From: HGM10611 sp964384805
Lineage (GTDB): Bacteria; Bacillota_I; Bacilli_A; ML615J-28; CAG-313
DNA: 24,732 nucleotides
Direction of reading: 5' to 3'
Assembly: GCA_964384805.1 (NCBI GenBank)
Contig: CAYLLO010000019.1
Span: forward strand, 1 to 24,732
The number at the start of each line of letters is the position of its first letter. Positions within the stretch are counted from its first letter, which is position 1. Shown piece after piece: positions 14,762 through 23,003 of the stretch. The notes under the pieces are model-generated. The model searched no databases. It was given only the letters and a program-made list of their open reading frames with translations, and was not told the DNA's origin. A program made the translations under genes and the position numbers.

Positions 14762-16180
14762 TTAATTACCCATTAATTTTTTAGCTTTTTCTTTGACAGA
14801 ATCAATATTTCCAGCAAATCTAAAAGCTTCTTCAGGATAGTCATCATATAAACCTTCAAGAATTTCTTTAAATCCTTGGACAGTTTCTGAAATAGGAACA
14901 TATACTCCTGGCTCACCAGTAAATTGTTCAGCAGAATAGGTATTTTGAGATAAGAATAATCTTATTTTTCTAGCTCGAGCAACTAATAACTTATCTTCTT
15001 CGCCTAATTCATCCATTCCAAGAATCGCAATAATATCTAAAAGTTCATTGTAGCGTTGAATAGTCTTTTGGACAGCTCTTGCTACTTCATAATGTTCTGG
15101 TCCTACAATTTTAGGATCTAATGCTCTGGAAGTCGATGAAAGCGGATCTACTGCTGGGTAAATACCTTCTTCACTAATTTTTCTCGATAGATTAGTCGTT
15201 GCATCTAAATGACTAAAAGTCGTCGCGGGAGCAGGATCGGTATAGTCATCAGCGGGAACATATACGGCTTGAATAGAGGTAATTGAACCATTTTTAGTAG
15301 AAGTAATCCGTTCTTGAAGAAGTCCCATTTCCGTTGCCAATGTTGGTTGATACCCAACTGCTGATGGGGTTCTTCCAAGTAAAGCACTTACTTCACTTCC
15401 AGCTTGGGTGAAACGGAAAATATTATCAATAAACAATAATACATCTTGATGTTCTTCATCTCGGAAATATTCGGCCATTGTTAAGCCTGTCAAAGCAACA
15501 CGCATTCTTGCTCCTGGGGGTTCGTTCATTTGACCAAAAACCATAGCTGTTTTTTCAATAACTCCCGTTTCAGTCATTTCAAAGTATAAATCATTACCTT
15601 CACGAGTTCTTTCTCCAACGCCCGCAAAAACACTAATTCCTCCATGTTCTTGGGCAACGTTATGAATCAATTCTTGTATTAAAACCGTTTTACCAACACC
15701 TGCTCCTCCAAATAAGCCGATTTTACCACCTTTAATGTATGGGGCAAGTAAATCAATAACTTTAATCCCGGTCTCTAAAATTTCCGTTTTTCCACTTAAA
15801 TCTGTTAATTTGGGAGCTTTACGATGAATTGGCATTTTTTTGACATTTTCAGGAATGTCTTTTTTGCCATCTATTGGCTCTCCTAAGACATTAAATATTC
15901 TTCCTAAAGTATTAGGTCCAACAGGAACTTTAATAGGAGATCCTGTATCAACTACTTCCATTCCTCTAACTAGGCCTTCTGTGGCGTCCATCGCAATTGT
16001 GCGAACAACATTATCTCCAATATGATTAGCTACTTCTAAAGTTAGTTTTATTTCAACGCCATTATTCATTGCTGATGGTACATCAACAGTAAGCGCACTA
16101 TTAATAACTGGTAACATCCCTTGGGGAAATTTAACATCCACAACAGGTCCTAACACTTGTACAATCTGTCCTTTATTCAT
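14762..16180 (-). CDS. atpD: ATP synthase F1 beta subunit
   Basis: 472 residues. This is the catalytic subunit of F1. Walker A is GGAGVGKT near residue 155, with VFAGVGERTREGNDLY and the Walker B region DVLLFIDNIFRF. The start is ATG at 16180, nine bases after AGGTG; the frame opens four codons earlier at a GTG (16192), which directly follows the atpG stop and has no ribosome site. Confidence 0.97.
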   Translation of the reverse strand: MNKGQIVQVLGPVVDVKFPQGMLPVINSALTVDVPSAMNNGVEIKLTLEVANHIGDNVVRTIAMDATEGLVRGMEVVDTGSPIKVPVGPNTLGRIFNVLGEPIDGKKDIPENVKKMPIHRKAPKLTDLSGKTEILETGIKVIDLLAPYIKGGKIGLFGGAGVGKTVLIQELIHNVAQEHGGISVFAGVGERTREGNDLYFEMTETGVIEKTAMVFGQMNEPPGARMRVALTGLTMAEYFRDEEHQDVLLFIDNIFRFTQAGSEVSALLGRTPSAVGYQPTLATEMGLLQERITSTKNGSITSIQAVYVPADDYTDPAPATTFSHLDATTNLSRKISEEGIYPAVDPLSSTSRALDPKIVGPEHYEVARAVQKTIQRYNELLDIIAILGMDELGEEDKLLVARARKIRLFLSQNTYSAEQFTGEPGVYVPISETVQGFKEILEGLYDDYPEEAFRFAGNIDSVKEKAKKLMGN

Positions 16181-16192
16181 ATAACTTTTCAC

Positions 16193-17059
16193 CTAACTTT
16201 CGTTAATAACACTAGCCCCTCCAACAATATCGGTTAACTCATTGGTGATAGCCTCTTGTCTAGCACGATTATAAAGCAATTCTAATGTTTCAATTACTTC
16301 GGCAGCATTGTCGGTAGCACTTTTCATAGCATTCATTCTAGCTGCATGTTCACTAGCCTTAGAATCTAAAATTATTCCATAAATAGAGTTTTCAATATAT
16401 ATTGGAAAAATAGTATCTAAAATTTCTTTAGTTCCCCCATCAAATTCATAATTAATTAGTGTTTCATTAGTTTCTAATGTCTCAATCGGTAATAGCGTAT
16501 CAATTGTTACTTGTTGAACGAGGGTATTAATATGATGATTATAAATAATTCTTACTTCATCAATTTTCTTTGATAAATAATCTAATACAATCTTATGAAC
16601 AACTTCACTAATTCCAGAAAATTCAATATTATCTTTTAAGGATACTGGCATATCTATATTCATTTGATATTGATGTTTTTTAACATAGGTATATGCTTTT
16701 AAGCCTAATGGCATAACTTTATAATTAATACCCTTAGGTATTTGTTGTATTTCCTTATCCAAAGTTTTTAATACACTGGAATTAAATGCTCCAGCAAGAC
16801 CTCTATCTGATGAGACTACAACATATAAAATCGTTTTAATTTCTCTTTTCTGTAATATTGGATGTTCAAGATTATCACTAGATTGAGAAAGATTATAAAC
16901 AATACTTTTTACTTTATTAATAAAGGGTAAGTATTCTTTAATACTTCTTTCAGAACCTTTTAATTTCGATGCTGAAACCATATTCATGGCTTTAGTTATT
17001 TGTAAGGTTTTTTGGGTTGCGGAAATACGCGAATTAATTGCTCTAATTGACTGTGCCAT
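16193..17059 (-). CDS. atpG: ATP synthase F1 gamma subunit
   Basis: 288 residues. It is the rotating central-stalk subunit inside the alpha3beta3 hexamer. The N-terminal helix (RAINSRISATQKTLQITKAM) and the C-terminal one (SEHAARMNAMKSATDNA…YNRARQEAITNELTDIVGGA) are typical of the family. AGGAGG precedes the ATG. It ends 12 bases before the atpD start codon. Confidence 0.96.
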   Translation of the reverse strand: MAQSIRAINSRISATQKTLQITKAMNMVSASKLKGSERSIKEYLPFINKVKSIVYNLSQSSDNLEHPILQKREIKTILYVVVSSDRGLAGAFNSSVLKTLDKEIQQIPKGINYKVMPLGLKAYTYVKKHQYQMNIDMPVSLKDNIEFSGISEVVHKIVLDYLSKKIDEVRIIYNHHINTLVQQVTIDTLLPIETLETNETLINYEFDGGTKEILDTIFPIYIENSIYGIILDSKASEHAARMNAMKSATDNAAEVIETLELLYNRARQEAITNELTDIVGGASVINES

Positions 17060-17076
17060 AAATATGTCCTCCTATC

Positions 17077-18582
17077 TTAAAAAGTTCGGGTGAATTCGGC
17101 TAAAAATTCATCAAGAAGCGTTGTTTTTGGTAAGGTTTTACTTTCTATAAGATGTGTAACTATTTCTTTTCCTTTTGGATTTATTTTGAGTTCTTGATAT
17201 AATTTACTTTCATAATCAGCTAATTTGTCAAGCTCAATAGTATCTAGATATCCATGTGTTAACGTATAAATCAACATCGTTAGTTCATATGGCGCTACAC
17301 TCTTGTGTAAATCTTGTTTTAAAATTTCAACTGTTCGTTTACCACGTTCAAGTTTTGCTTTGGTTGAAGCATCCAAATCAGAACCAAATTGGGTAAAGGC
17401 TTCTAGTTCTCGATAAGAGGCAAGATCAAGTCTTAACGTACCTGATACTTTTTTAATAGCTTTAATTTGAGCATTACCCCCAACACGAGATACCGAAAGA
17501 CCAGCACTTACTGCCGGGCGAATTCCTGAATAAAATAAATCCGATTGTAAAAATATTTGCCCATCGGTAATACTAATAACATTGGTTGGAATATACGCTG
17601 AAATATCTCCTGCTTGAGTTTCAATAATTGGTAAAGCGGTAATTGAACCTCCTCCAAGTTCGTCAGATAATTTAGCTGCTCTTTCTAATAAGCGAGAATG
17701 TAAATAGAATACATCTCCTGGAAATGCTTCACGTCCTGGTGGGCGTTTTAATAATAATGACAATTCACGATATGCGATAGCATGTTTTGTTAAATCATCA
17801 TATATAATTAAAACATCTTTCCCTTGATACATAAATTCTTCTGCCATTGTAATACCAGCATATGGGGCTAAGTATAAAAGTGGTGCTGGATTTGAAGCAC
17901 TTGCGGCTACCACAACTGAATATTTTAATGCCTCATTTTCCTTCAAAGTTTCAACAACACTAGCAATTGTTGATTCTTTTTGACCAATAGCAACATAAAT
18001 GCATATAACATTTTGATCTTTTTGATTAAGAATGGTGTCTACCGCAATCGATGTTTTTCCAGTTTGTCGGTCACCAATAATTAATTCTCGTTGCCCCCTA
18101 CCTATTGGTACTAACGCATCAATTACTTTAATCCCAGTTTGAAGCGGAACTTTTACAGATTGACGAGCCATTACTCCTGGGGCCTTTTTTTCAACTGGAC
18201 GCATTTTTAAGGCTTTAATCGGTCCTTTTCCATCAATGGGGTTACCTAAAGCATCCACAACACGACCTAAAACCATATCTCCTACTGGCACTTCTAAAAT
18301 TCGCCCAGTACTTTGGACTATGTCTCCTTCTTTAGTAAGGTGTGAATCCCCAAAAAGAATAGCTCCTACATAATCTTTTTCAAGATTTAAAACCATTCCA
18401 TAAAGGCCATTAGGAAAGGCTAATAATTCCCCATTCATTGCTTGATCTAAACCATGAATCAAAGCTATTCCATCACCAACACGAATAACGGTTCCAATGT
18501 TAGTTGTTTTTACAATTTCCTTATATTCTTTAATTTGCTCTTTTATTAGAGCACTTATTTCTTCAATTCTTAAGGATTTCAT
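17077..18582 (-). CDS. atpA: ATP synthase F1 alpha subunit
   Basis: 501 residues, usual length. It forms the non-catalytic nucleotide sites of F1. The P-loop IIGDRQTGKTSIA is near residue 170, and the conserved ALPIIETQAGDISAYIPTNVISITDGQ and the arginine-finger region GIRPAVSAGLSVSRVGG are present. AAAGGA lies eight bases before the ATG; the gene begins five bases after the stop of atpH. Confidence 0.98.
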   Translation of the reverse strand: MKSLRIEEISALIKEQIKEYKEIVKTTNIGTVIRVGDGIALIHGLDQAMNGELLAFPNGLYGMVLNLEKDYVGAILFGDSHLTKEGDIVQSTGRILEVPVGDMVLGRVVDALGNPIDGKGPIKALKMRPVEKKAPGVMARQSVKVPLQTGIKVIDALVPIGRGQRELIIGDRQTGKTSIAVDTILNQKDQNVICIYVAIGQKESTIASVVETLKENEALKYSVVVAASASNPAPLLYLAPYAGITMAEEFMYQGKDVLIIYDDLTKHAIAYRELSLLLKRPPGREAFPGDVFYLHSRLLERAAKLSDELGGGSITALPIIETQAGDISAYIPTNVISITDGQIFLQSDLFYSGIRPAVSAGLSVSRVGGNAQIKAIKKVSGTLRLDLASYRELEAFTQFGSDLDASTKAKLERGKRTVEILKQDLHKSVAPYELTMLIYTLTHGYLDTIELDKLADYESKLYQELKINPKGKEIVTHLIESKTLPKTTLLDEFLAEFTRTF

Positions 18583-18587
18583 TTCAT

Positions 18588-19118
18588 CTATCCTTTCAAT
18601 ATGTCTTTTATTTTTTGTAATTTATTTAAAGATGTAGCATCTAATATTTCATTATCAACTACAATTTTAATACCTCCCATTAAAGATTCATCTAGCTGTT
18701 CAATAAGGATGATTTCTTTACCATATTGTTTAGCTAAAAAAGCTTGTAAAGTCTTTTTTTGATTATTATTGAGGGGATATTTGGTATAAATAATTGCTTC
18801 TTTGTGGTTATAAAAATCATCAAGTAAAGTTTTATAGGTATCTAAAATATCTTTTAAATCCGGAACTCTTTGATGATCAATAATAACATACAAAAAGGTA
18901 ATAAAAGTATCGCTAATTTGGTTAGCTAATACTTGGTTAATTATTTTTTTCTTCTGGTCAGGTGTGATACTCGGATGTTTAAAAACTTTTAATACTTCTT
19001 GATCATCAACAATAGCTTGGTTAATAACTTTCAAAGCATTATAAAATTCTTCTTTTTCTGCATCTAATGCTAAATCAAATAAAGCCTGTGCATATTGCAT
19101 ACTCACTTCGGTTTTCAT
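18588..19118 (-). CDS. atpH: ATP synthase F1 delta subunit
   Basis: 176 residues. It joins the top of F1 to the b-subunit stalk. The N-terminus YAQALFDLA and the C-terminal LIEQLDESLMGGIKIVVDNEILDATSLNKLQ match the OSCP/delta family. The ATG immediately follows the atpF stop codon, so translation is probably coupled. Confidence 0.94.
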   Translation of the reverse strand: MKTEVSMQYAQALFDLALDAEKEEFYNALKVINQAIVDDQEVLKVFKHPSITPDQKKKIINQVLANQISDTFITFLYVIIDHQRVPDLKDILDTYKTLLDDFYNHKEAIIYTKYPLNNNQKKTLQAFLAKQYGKEIILIEQLDESLMGGIKIVVDNEILDATSLNKLQKIKDILKG

Positions 19119-19673
19119 CTACTTACCTACTTCTTTTAGAAAATCTTCAACCAATTGACTATTTTTAGATTGATCGATTTCCTTGTCGGTTATTTTTTCA
19201 GCTAAAGTATAGGCAACAGAGATAATCTCATCGCGAAGTCCTTCTTCCATTTTTTCCCGTTCATTTTTAATTTGTTCTAAAGAAGCCTTTTGTTTCGCAT
19301 CAATTTCTGATAAGGCTTGATTCATAATCGTATCCGCTTCTACCTTACTAGTAGTTTTCGCTTTTTCAACGATTAATGAGGCTTCTTCTTTAGCAGTTGT
19401 GATAATTACTTCAGCTTCCATCTTAGCTTTTTCTAATTCATGAAGTGCATCATCTTTAGAATTGATATCTTTTTGAATGTTTTCGCGACGTTTATCAATC
19501 ATTCCCGTTACTTTATTCCAAAAGAAAAATCTAACAAATAAGAATAGAACGAGGGTTGCGCAAATTTGAACAATAAAAGTGATAGCAGTTACATCGATTC
19601 CCGCACCATCTCTCAGTAAATCAACACCTAGCTCAATGGCATCTTTTACTGAATCGGCGATATTTAAAATCAT
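19119..19673 (-). CDS. atpF: ATP synthase Fo b subunit
   Basis: 184 residues. One membrane helix at about 28-50 (ITFIVQICATLVLFLFVRFFFW) is followed by a long charged coiled coil that forms the peripheral stalk. The membrane helix is preceded by about 25 periplasm-side residues, slightly longer than in many b subunits. The ribosome site (GAGAAG) is weak compared with its neighbours, although two copies of b are needed per complex. Confidence 0.93.
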   Translation of the reverse strand: MILNIADSVKDAIELGVDLLRDGAGIDVTAITFIVQICATLVLFLFVRFFFWNKVTGMIDKRRENIQKDINSKDDALHELEKAKMEAEVIITTAKEEASLIVEKAKTTSKVEADTIMNQALSEIDAKQKASLEQIKNEREKMEEGLRDEIISVAYTLAEKITDKEIDQSKNSQLVEDFLKEVGK

Positions 19674-19690
19674 TTATAGGCTTCTCTTTC

Positions 19691-19984
19691 TTAGAATACG
19701 AAAATTAAGAAAATAGCAGTTAAGAATCCGTAAATCCCTGTTGTTTCCGCAACAGCTTGTCCAACGATCATTGTTGAACGAATTTGGCTAACAGCTTCTG
19801 GTTGACGCCCTACAGCTTCGACAGCCTTACCGGCAGCGCCCCCTTGTCCAATTCCGGTTGCGAAACCCGTAAATACAGCCAGTCCAGCACCAATTGCTGC
19901 GCCCATTTTGTATAACCCATACCCTACTGAAACACTTTCAGGGTTTTCTACTAAAAATCTTAAAATTGTTGTTAAAATATTCAT
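19691..19984 (-). CDS. atpE: ATP synthase Fo c subunit, sodium-type ion-binding site
   Basis: 97 residues in two membrane helices joined by the GRQPEA loop. The ion-binding carboxylate is E80. Residues Q47, V78, E80, T81, T82 and Y85 line up with Q32, V63, E65, S66, T67 and Y70 of the sodium-binding c ring of Ilyobacter tartaricus, with the same 33-residue gap between Q and E and with GQAVAE and TGIY identical. This points to sodium coupling. About 20 extra residues precede the first helix; a strong AAGGAGG seven bases before the ATG at 19984 shows that this longer start is used. The c subunit forms the rotor ring. Confidence 0.96.
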   Translation of the reverse strand: MNILTTILRFLVENPESVSVGYGLYKMGAAIGAGLAVFTGFATGIGQGGAAGKAVEAVGRQPEAVSQIRSTMIVGQAVAETTGIYGFLTAIFLIFVF

Positions 19985-20009
19985 ATTATTCCTCCTTGTA
20001 TTTTTTTAT

Positions 20010-20714
20010 TTATTCACTTTCTGGTAACTTACCAGAGATAAAAACAATTGTTAATAACGCAAATACATACGTTTGAATGGCTCCAAAAAACACATCAAAA
20101 ATCGCATGAAAGGCTGGAGTTACAAAGGGGGCGATTACCCCACCAAGTGGAAAACTGCCAATTGTTAGTTCAGTTAAAGCTCCATATATCAAATTCATAA
20201 TTACAACCCCACTCAAAATATTTCCAAACAAACGCATTCCTAAAGAAAAAGGCGTAAGTAATTCACTAACTATATTAAGTGGCAACATAATTGGAGAAGG
20301 ATCTAAAAATCCTTTTAACCAATTCTTAAATCCCCCTTCTTTGATTCCAGCAATGTGGATGGTGAATGCCGCAATAAACCCTAATGCGACAGTAATAGCA
20401 ACATTAGCTGTAGGGGGGTGTAATCCAAATAGTCCAGCAATGTTTGAAATAAAGATAAACATTACAAAGGTCAATATCATTGGCGCAAATTTTCGAGCTT
20501 TATCATGCAAAATATCTTCACACATATTATTAACCCAAGATACTAACCATTCTACTAATAATAGTATCCCTTTAGGGGCTTGGTTGGGATCTTGTTTCTT
20601 GGCTTTATTTCCAACAATTAGACAAAAAACTATTAAGATGATAGTAATTATTAATGATGATTTGATGCTTGGAGATAAATTTTTATATGTTTCAATTATT
20701 CCAAGAAAATTCAA
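20010..20714 (-). CDS. atpB: ATP synthase Fo a subunit
   Basis: 234 residues with five or six membrane helices. It provides the ion half-channels against the c ring. The conserved stator arginine lies in SLGMRLFGNILSGVVIMNL, and the last helices contain the usual QTYVFALLTIVFI. The best start is a TTG at 20714, eight bases after AGAAGG; a GTG at 20723 overlaps that ribosome site and is less likely. Confidence 0.94.
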   Translation of the reverse strand: MNFLGIIETYKNLSPSIKSSLIITIILIVFCLIVGNKAKKQDPNQAPKGILLLVEWLVSWVNNMCEDILHDKARKFAPMILTFVMFIFISNIAGLFGLHPPTANVAITVALGFIAAFTIHIAGIKEGGFKNWLKGFLDPSPIMLPLNIVSELLTPFSLGMRLFGNILSGVVIMNLIYGALTELTIGSFPLGGVIAPFVTPAFHAIFDVFFGAIQTYVFALLTIVFISGKLPESE

Positions 20715-20726
20715 GTATATCACCTT

Positions 20727-21104
20727 CTATTCACTTTTTAAACCATATTCAAAAATTACAACTACTTTTATCACAAATAAACCTATTAAACCAATAAAAA
20801 CATTAAAACAATCCAAAAGTAAATTAACTAATAATACTAATGCATACATTAAATTATTGGTAAAACTATTTAAAGCCCCACCCTTCTTCGGATTCTCATC
20901 TTCTCTATTTAAAATTTTATCTATAAAAGAATTACTTTTCAAAAACGTAATAATATTAACTCCATAACTCAAGATAAAACCTAATACATAAGTTAAAGGC
21001 CATTTAAAAATCAAACATAAAATAACAATAATAATTATGATACCTAAAGCAACATATAAAGAATGGCGAATAATTTTCCGATCAAAATCATTTATTTTTC
21101 TCAT
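20727..21104 (-). CDS. atpI: AtpI-like membrane protein of the atp operon
   Basis: 125 residues with four hydrophobic segments (about 15-33, 37-52, 83-103, 104-120), the topology of AtpI/UncI. AtpI-type proteins help assemble the c ring and have been linked to magnesium or calcium supply. The position directly before atpB is typical. Sequence conservation in the family is low, so the call rests on topology and position. AAAGGTGG precedes the ATG, and the gene overlaps the stop of the AtpZ-like gene by 17 bases. Confidence 0.72.
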   Translation of the reverse strand: MRKINDFDRKIIRHSLYVALGIIIIIVILCLIFKWPLTYVLGFILSYGVNIITFLKSNSFIDKILNREDENPKKGGALNSFTNNLMYALVLLVNLLLDCFNVFIGLIGLFVIKVVVIFEYGLKSE

Positions 21105-21393
21105 TGTCTTCCACCTTTAAAATTTGTTGTTCTTCTAACCTTTTACGCATTTCATCGCGTTTAATTAACTTATGATGTTCTTTGATAATCCCTATAAAGA
21201 AATTAATAATTCCAATCACTAAAAAGACCACAATACAAAGAACCATATAGTTTTTACCGGCTTCACTCTTACGAGTTGTTAGATATCCTAATAAAAAGCC
21301 AATCGTAACCGTAGCAATTAATTTCCAAAAGTTATTTACAATCACATTGTACAATTTAAAATCTTTTGCTAATTTGTCTTTATTCATTTTCAA
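21088..21393 (-). CDS. AtpZ/AtpI-like two-helix membrane protein
   Basis: 101 residues with two membrane helices (about 23-41 and 50-69) flanked by charged ends, like AtpZ proteins that accompany AtpI in atp operons. AAGGTG lies seven bases before a TTG at 21393, better than the ATG six bases further in. It overlaps rpiB by 14 bases and the AtpI-like gene by 17 bases. It ends in TGA, showing that UGA is a stop codon in this genome. Confidence 0.65.
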   Translation of the reverse strand: MKMNKDKLAKDFKLYNVIVNNFWKLIATVTIGFLLGYLTTRKSEAGKNYMVLCIVVFLVIGIINFFIGIIKEHHKLIKRDEMRKRLEEQQILKVEDNEKNK

Positions 21394-21823
21394 TATCCAT
21401 CACCTTTTGAATTCTTCTTTCATGCCGTCCAGCACTAAATTTACTTTTTAAAAAAGCCTCAACGATTTCTATTGCCAATTCACTATTGGTATTTTTAGCA
21501 CTTAAACATAAAACATTAGCATTATTATGTTCTCTGGTTAATACCGCATCTTCAACCATTCCTACTAGAGCAGCACGCACTCCTTTTATCTTATTAGCAG
21601 CAATGGACATTCCAATTCCCGTATAACACACCAAAATACCAAAATCTACCATTCCTGATACATAGTCTTTGCATACCTTTACCGCAAAATCGGGATAATC
21701 TACCGAATCAAGTCCAAAAGTTCCTTCATCGATAATCTCAATATTTTGTTTTTCTAAATATTCAATTATTGTTTTTTTTAAATTGAAACCGGCATGATCT
21801 GATCCAATAGCTATTTTCATCAT
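21380..21823 (-). CDS. rpiB: Ribose-5-phosphate isomerase B
   Basis: 147 residues from this start. RpiB interconverts ribose-5-phosphate and ribulose-5-phosphate in the pentose phosphate pathway. IAIGSDHAGFNLK is the substrate-binding start, the catalytic cysteine is in GILVCYTGIGMSIAANK (C65 when counted from MKIAIG, the family's own numbering), and TREHNNANVLCL carries a conserved His. CYTGIG is a variant of the usual CGTGIG. The start is uncertain: ATG at 21823 or 21820 fits the family but has no adjacent ribosome site, while a TTG at 21841 directly abuts the stop of the leader ORF. It is the first enzyme gene of the atp transcription unit. Confidence 0.92.
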   Translation of the reverse strand: MMKIAIGSDHAGFNLKKTIIEYLEKQNIEIIDEGTFGLDSVDYPDFAVKVCKDYVSGMVDFGILVCYTGIGMSIAANKIKGVRAALVGMVEDAVLTREHNNANVLCLSAKNTNSELAIEIVEAFLKSKFSAGRHERRIQKVMDIENE

Positions 21824-21833
21824 AAGCAGTTTA

Positions 21834-21852
21834 GTAGACAACTACCGTCTAC
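21834..21852 (-). promoter_or_regulatory. Hairpin between the rpiB ribosome site and its ATG
   Basis: GTAGAC-GGTAGTT-GTCTAC is a 6-bp perfect stem that starts three bases after GAAAGGAG (21863-21856) and ends ten bases before the ATG at 21823. The alternative TTG start is inside it. Folding would shorten the effective distance between the ribosome site and the ATG. Confidence 0.4.
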
Positions 21853-21943
21853 GTTCTCCTTTCATTTGGTCTAAGATATCATCTGCAACTATCTGTCTAA
21901 GAAAAAAGAGAAAATCCCATACTAACCTTAGTTTATTTATCAT
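21842..21943 (-). CDS. Candidate 33-codon leader ORF upstream of rpiB
   Basis: The ATG at 21943 starts about 15 bases after the predicted transcription start and opens 33 codons, ending in TAG at 21842. The peptide begins MINKLRLVWDFLFFL, has a hydrophobic core and ends in a basic QMKGERRR. There is no clear ribosome site. Its final codons contain the sequence GAAAGGAG, the best ribosome site for rpiB, and its stop codon is directly followed by a TTG in the rpiB frame. This layout suggests a coupling leader peptide or a small membrane peptide; no family is recognised. Confidence 0.45.
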   Translation of the reverse strand: MINKLRLVWDFLFFLRQIVADDILDQMKGERRR

Positions 21944-21964
21944 ATTACTTGAATACTTATATTA

Positions 21965-21993
21965 ATTATAACACATTTTTATCTTTTACGTAA
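21965..21993 (-). promoter_or_regulatory. Promoter of the rpiB-atp operon
   Basis: Minus strand: TTACGT (21993-21988), 17-base spacer, extended -10 TGTTATAAT (hexamer 21970-21965). No terminator or strong promoter was seen between here and the terminator after atpC, so a single transcript of about 7.6 kb is likely. Confidence 0.6.
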
Positions 21994-22077
21994 AAATAAT
22001 AATATTTTTATTTTTTAAGCAAAATCTTAACAATCAACTATTTCCTACATATTATTCTCCAACAACTAATTCAAAGA

Positions 22078-22105
22078 ATAAAAACGCTTATCATATATAA
22101 GCGTT
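22078..22105 (-). terminator. Terminator downstream of the cytosolic LRR gene
   Basis: AACGCTTA / TAAGCGTT, a perfect 8-bp stem with a seven-base loop, followed on the minus strand by TTTTTATTC. It lies about 90 bases after the stop of the LRR gene and upstream of the rpiB promoter. The rest of 21994-22194 shows nothing else I can support. Confidence 0.7.
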
Positions 22106-22194
22106 AATTAATATAGTAATAATATTTAAATTTAAGATTTAATAAAAGATATATTAAACCAAAGAATCCCTTAACTTGACCTTATTAATAAATT

Positions 22195-22845
22195 CTAATT
22201 AATGATAACACATTTAAGCTTATTCTTCTTAGCATAGTCTTCAGCATATGATTCTTTAGTCGTATATATTACTACATTAGGTGAATCTAAAAACGCATTA
22301 TCAGCAATTTTAACCACACTACTAGGAATTATTATTTTGGTTAATTTTTCACAACATGAAAAAGCATATTCTTCGATCACTTTCATTTTTTTAGGAAGTT
22401 TCATTTCAGTTAAACTATCACAACATCTAAATACTCCACTACATATAGTTGTTAGTTGACTTGTAACAGGGAAATCGATGGTTTTTAGTTTGTGACAATA
22501 GCTAAAAGTTCTTTCTTCAATAATTGTGACATTACTAGGAATATTAATCTTAGATAGGTTCGAGCACCCATAAAAGGCTCGCTCACCAATGCTAATAATG
22601 GTCTTTGGTAGAAGAATGCTTTTAAGATTACTACAGTTTGAAAACACTTCTTTTTCAATAGTTTTAATACCTTCTGAAACAATAACATCTTCAACTAACC
22701 GACAACATTTAAACATTGAATCCTTGATAATCGTAATTTCCGTATTAACACCATTAATTACATAAGAATTAGGAATAACAAAATTAGAATCATCTCCAAT
22801 ATATTTGGTGACCATATTTTCTATTATTTCAAAATTTGTTGTCAT
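22195..22845 (-). CDS. BspA-type leucine-rich-repeat protein without a signal peptide
   Basis: 216 residues, made almost entirely of about seven 23-residue LRR_5 repeats (…VIVSEGIKTIEKEVFSNCSNLKSILLPKTI…) with a Cys near the end of most repeats (CC pairs at the ends of several). A short capping segment (KESYAEDYAKKNKLKCVII) closes it, as is common in this family. There is no signal peptide, lipobox or membrane segment, so it may stay in the cytosol, unlike the LRR lipoprotein at 3910-5175. GGAGGT lies ten bases before the ATG. Function unknown. Confidence 0.8.
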   Translation of the reverse strand: MTTNFEIIENMVTKYIGDDSNFVIPNSYVINGVNTEITIIKDSMFKCCRLVEDVIVSEGIKTIEKEVFSNCSNLKSILLPKTIISIGERAFYGCSNLSKINIPSNVTIIEERTFSYCHKLKTIDFPVTSQLTTICSGVFRCCDSLTEMKLPKKMKVIEEYAFSCCEKLTKIIIPSSVVKIADNAFLDSPNVVIYTTKESYAEDYAKKNKLKCVIIN

Positions 22846-22883
22846 ATCTTATGCTACCTCCTGTTATTTTTTATGGTGTTTTC

Positions 22884-22912
22884 ATTTTACTCTAAACTTT
22901 TTTTTATGTCAA
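22884..22912 (-). promoter_or_regulatory. Sigma-A promoter of the cytosolic LRR gene
   Basis: Minus strand: consensus TTGACA (22912-22907), 17-base spacer rich in A, and TAAAAT (22889-22884). Predicted start near 22877. Confidence 0.65.
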
Positions 22913-22943
22913 GATGAAACTTGTCGATAAAAACATAATGTAC

Positions 22944-22966
22944 AAAAAAAGGGACATAAGCCCCTT
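22944..22966 (-). terminator. Terminator of the DUF3737 gene
   Basis: Minus strand AAGGGGC-TTAT-GTCCCTT, a 7-bp stem with one G-T pair, followed by a run of T residues, 37 bases after the stop codon. Confidence 0.8.
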
Positions 22967-23003
22967 ATTTGAAAATTTTTATTCTTTGATGAGATATTTT
23001 TAG

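Noticed and set aside
21088..21104. UGA recoding as tryptophan, as in Mollicutes
   Set aside because: TGA ends the AtpZ-like gene, TGG encodes Trp throughout, and RF2 is present.
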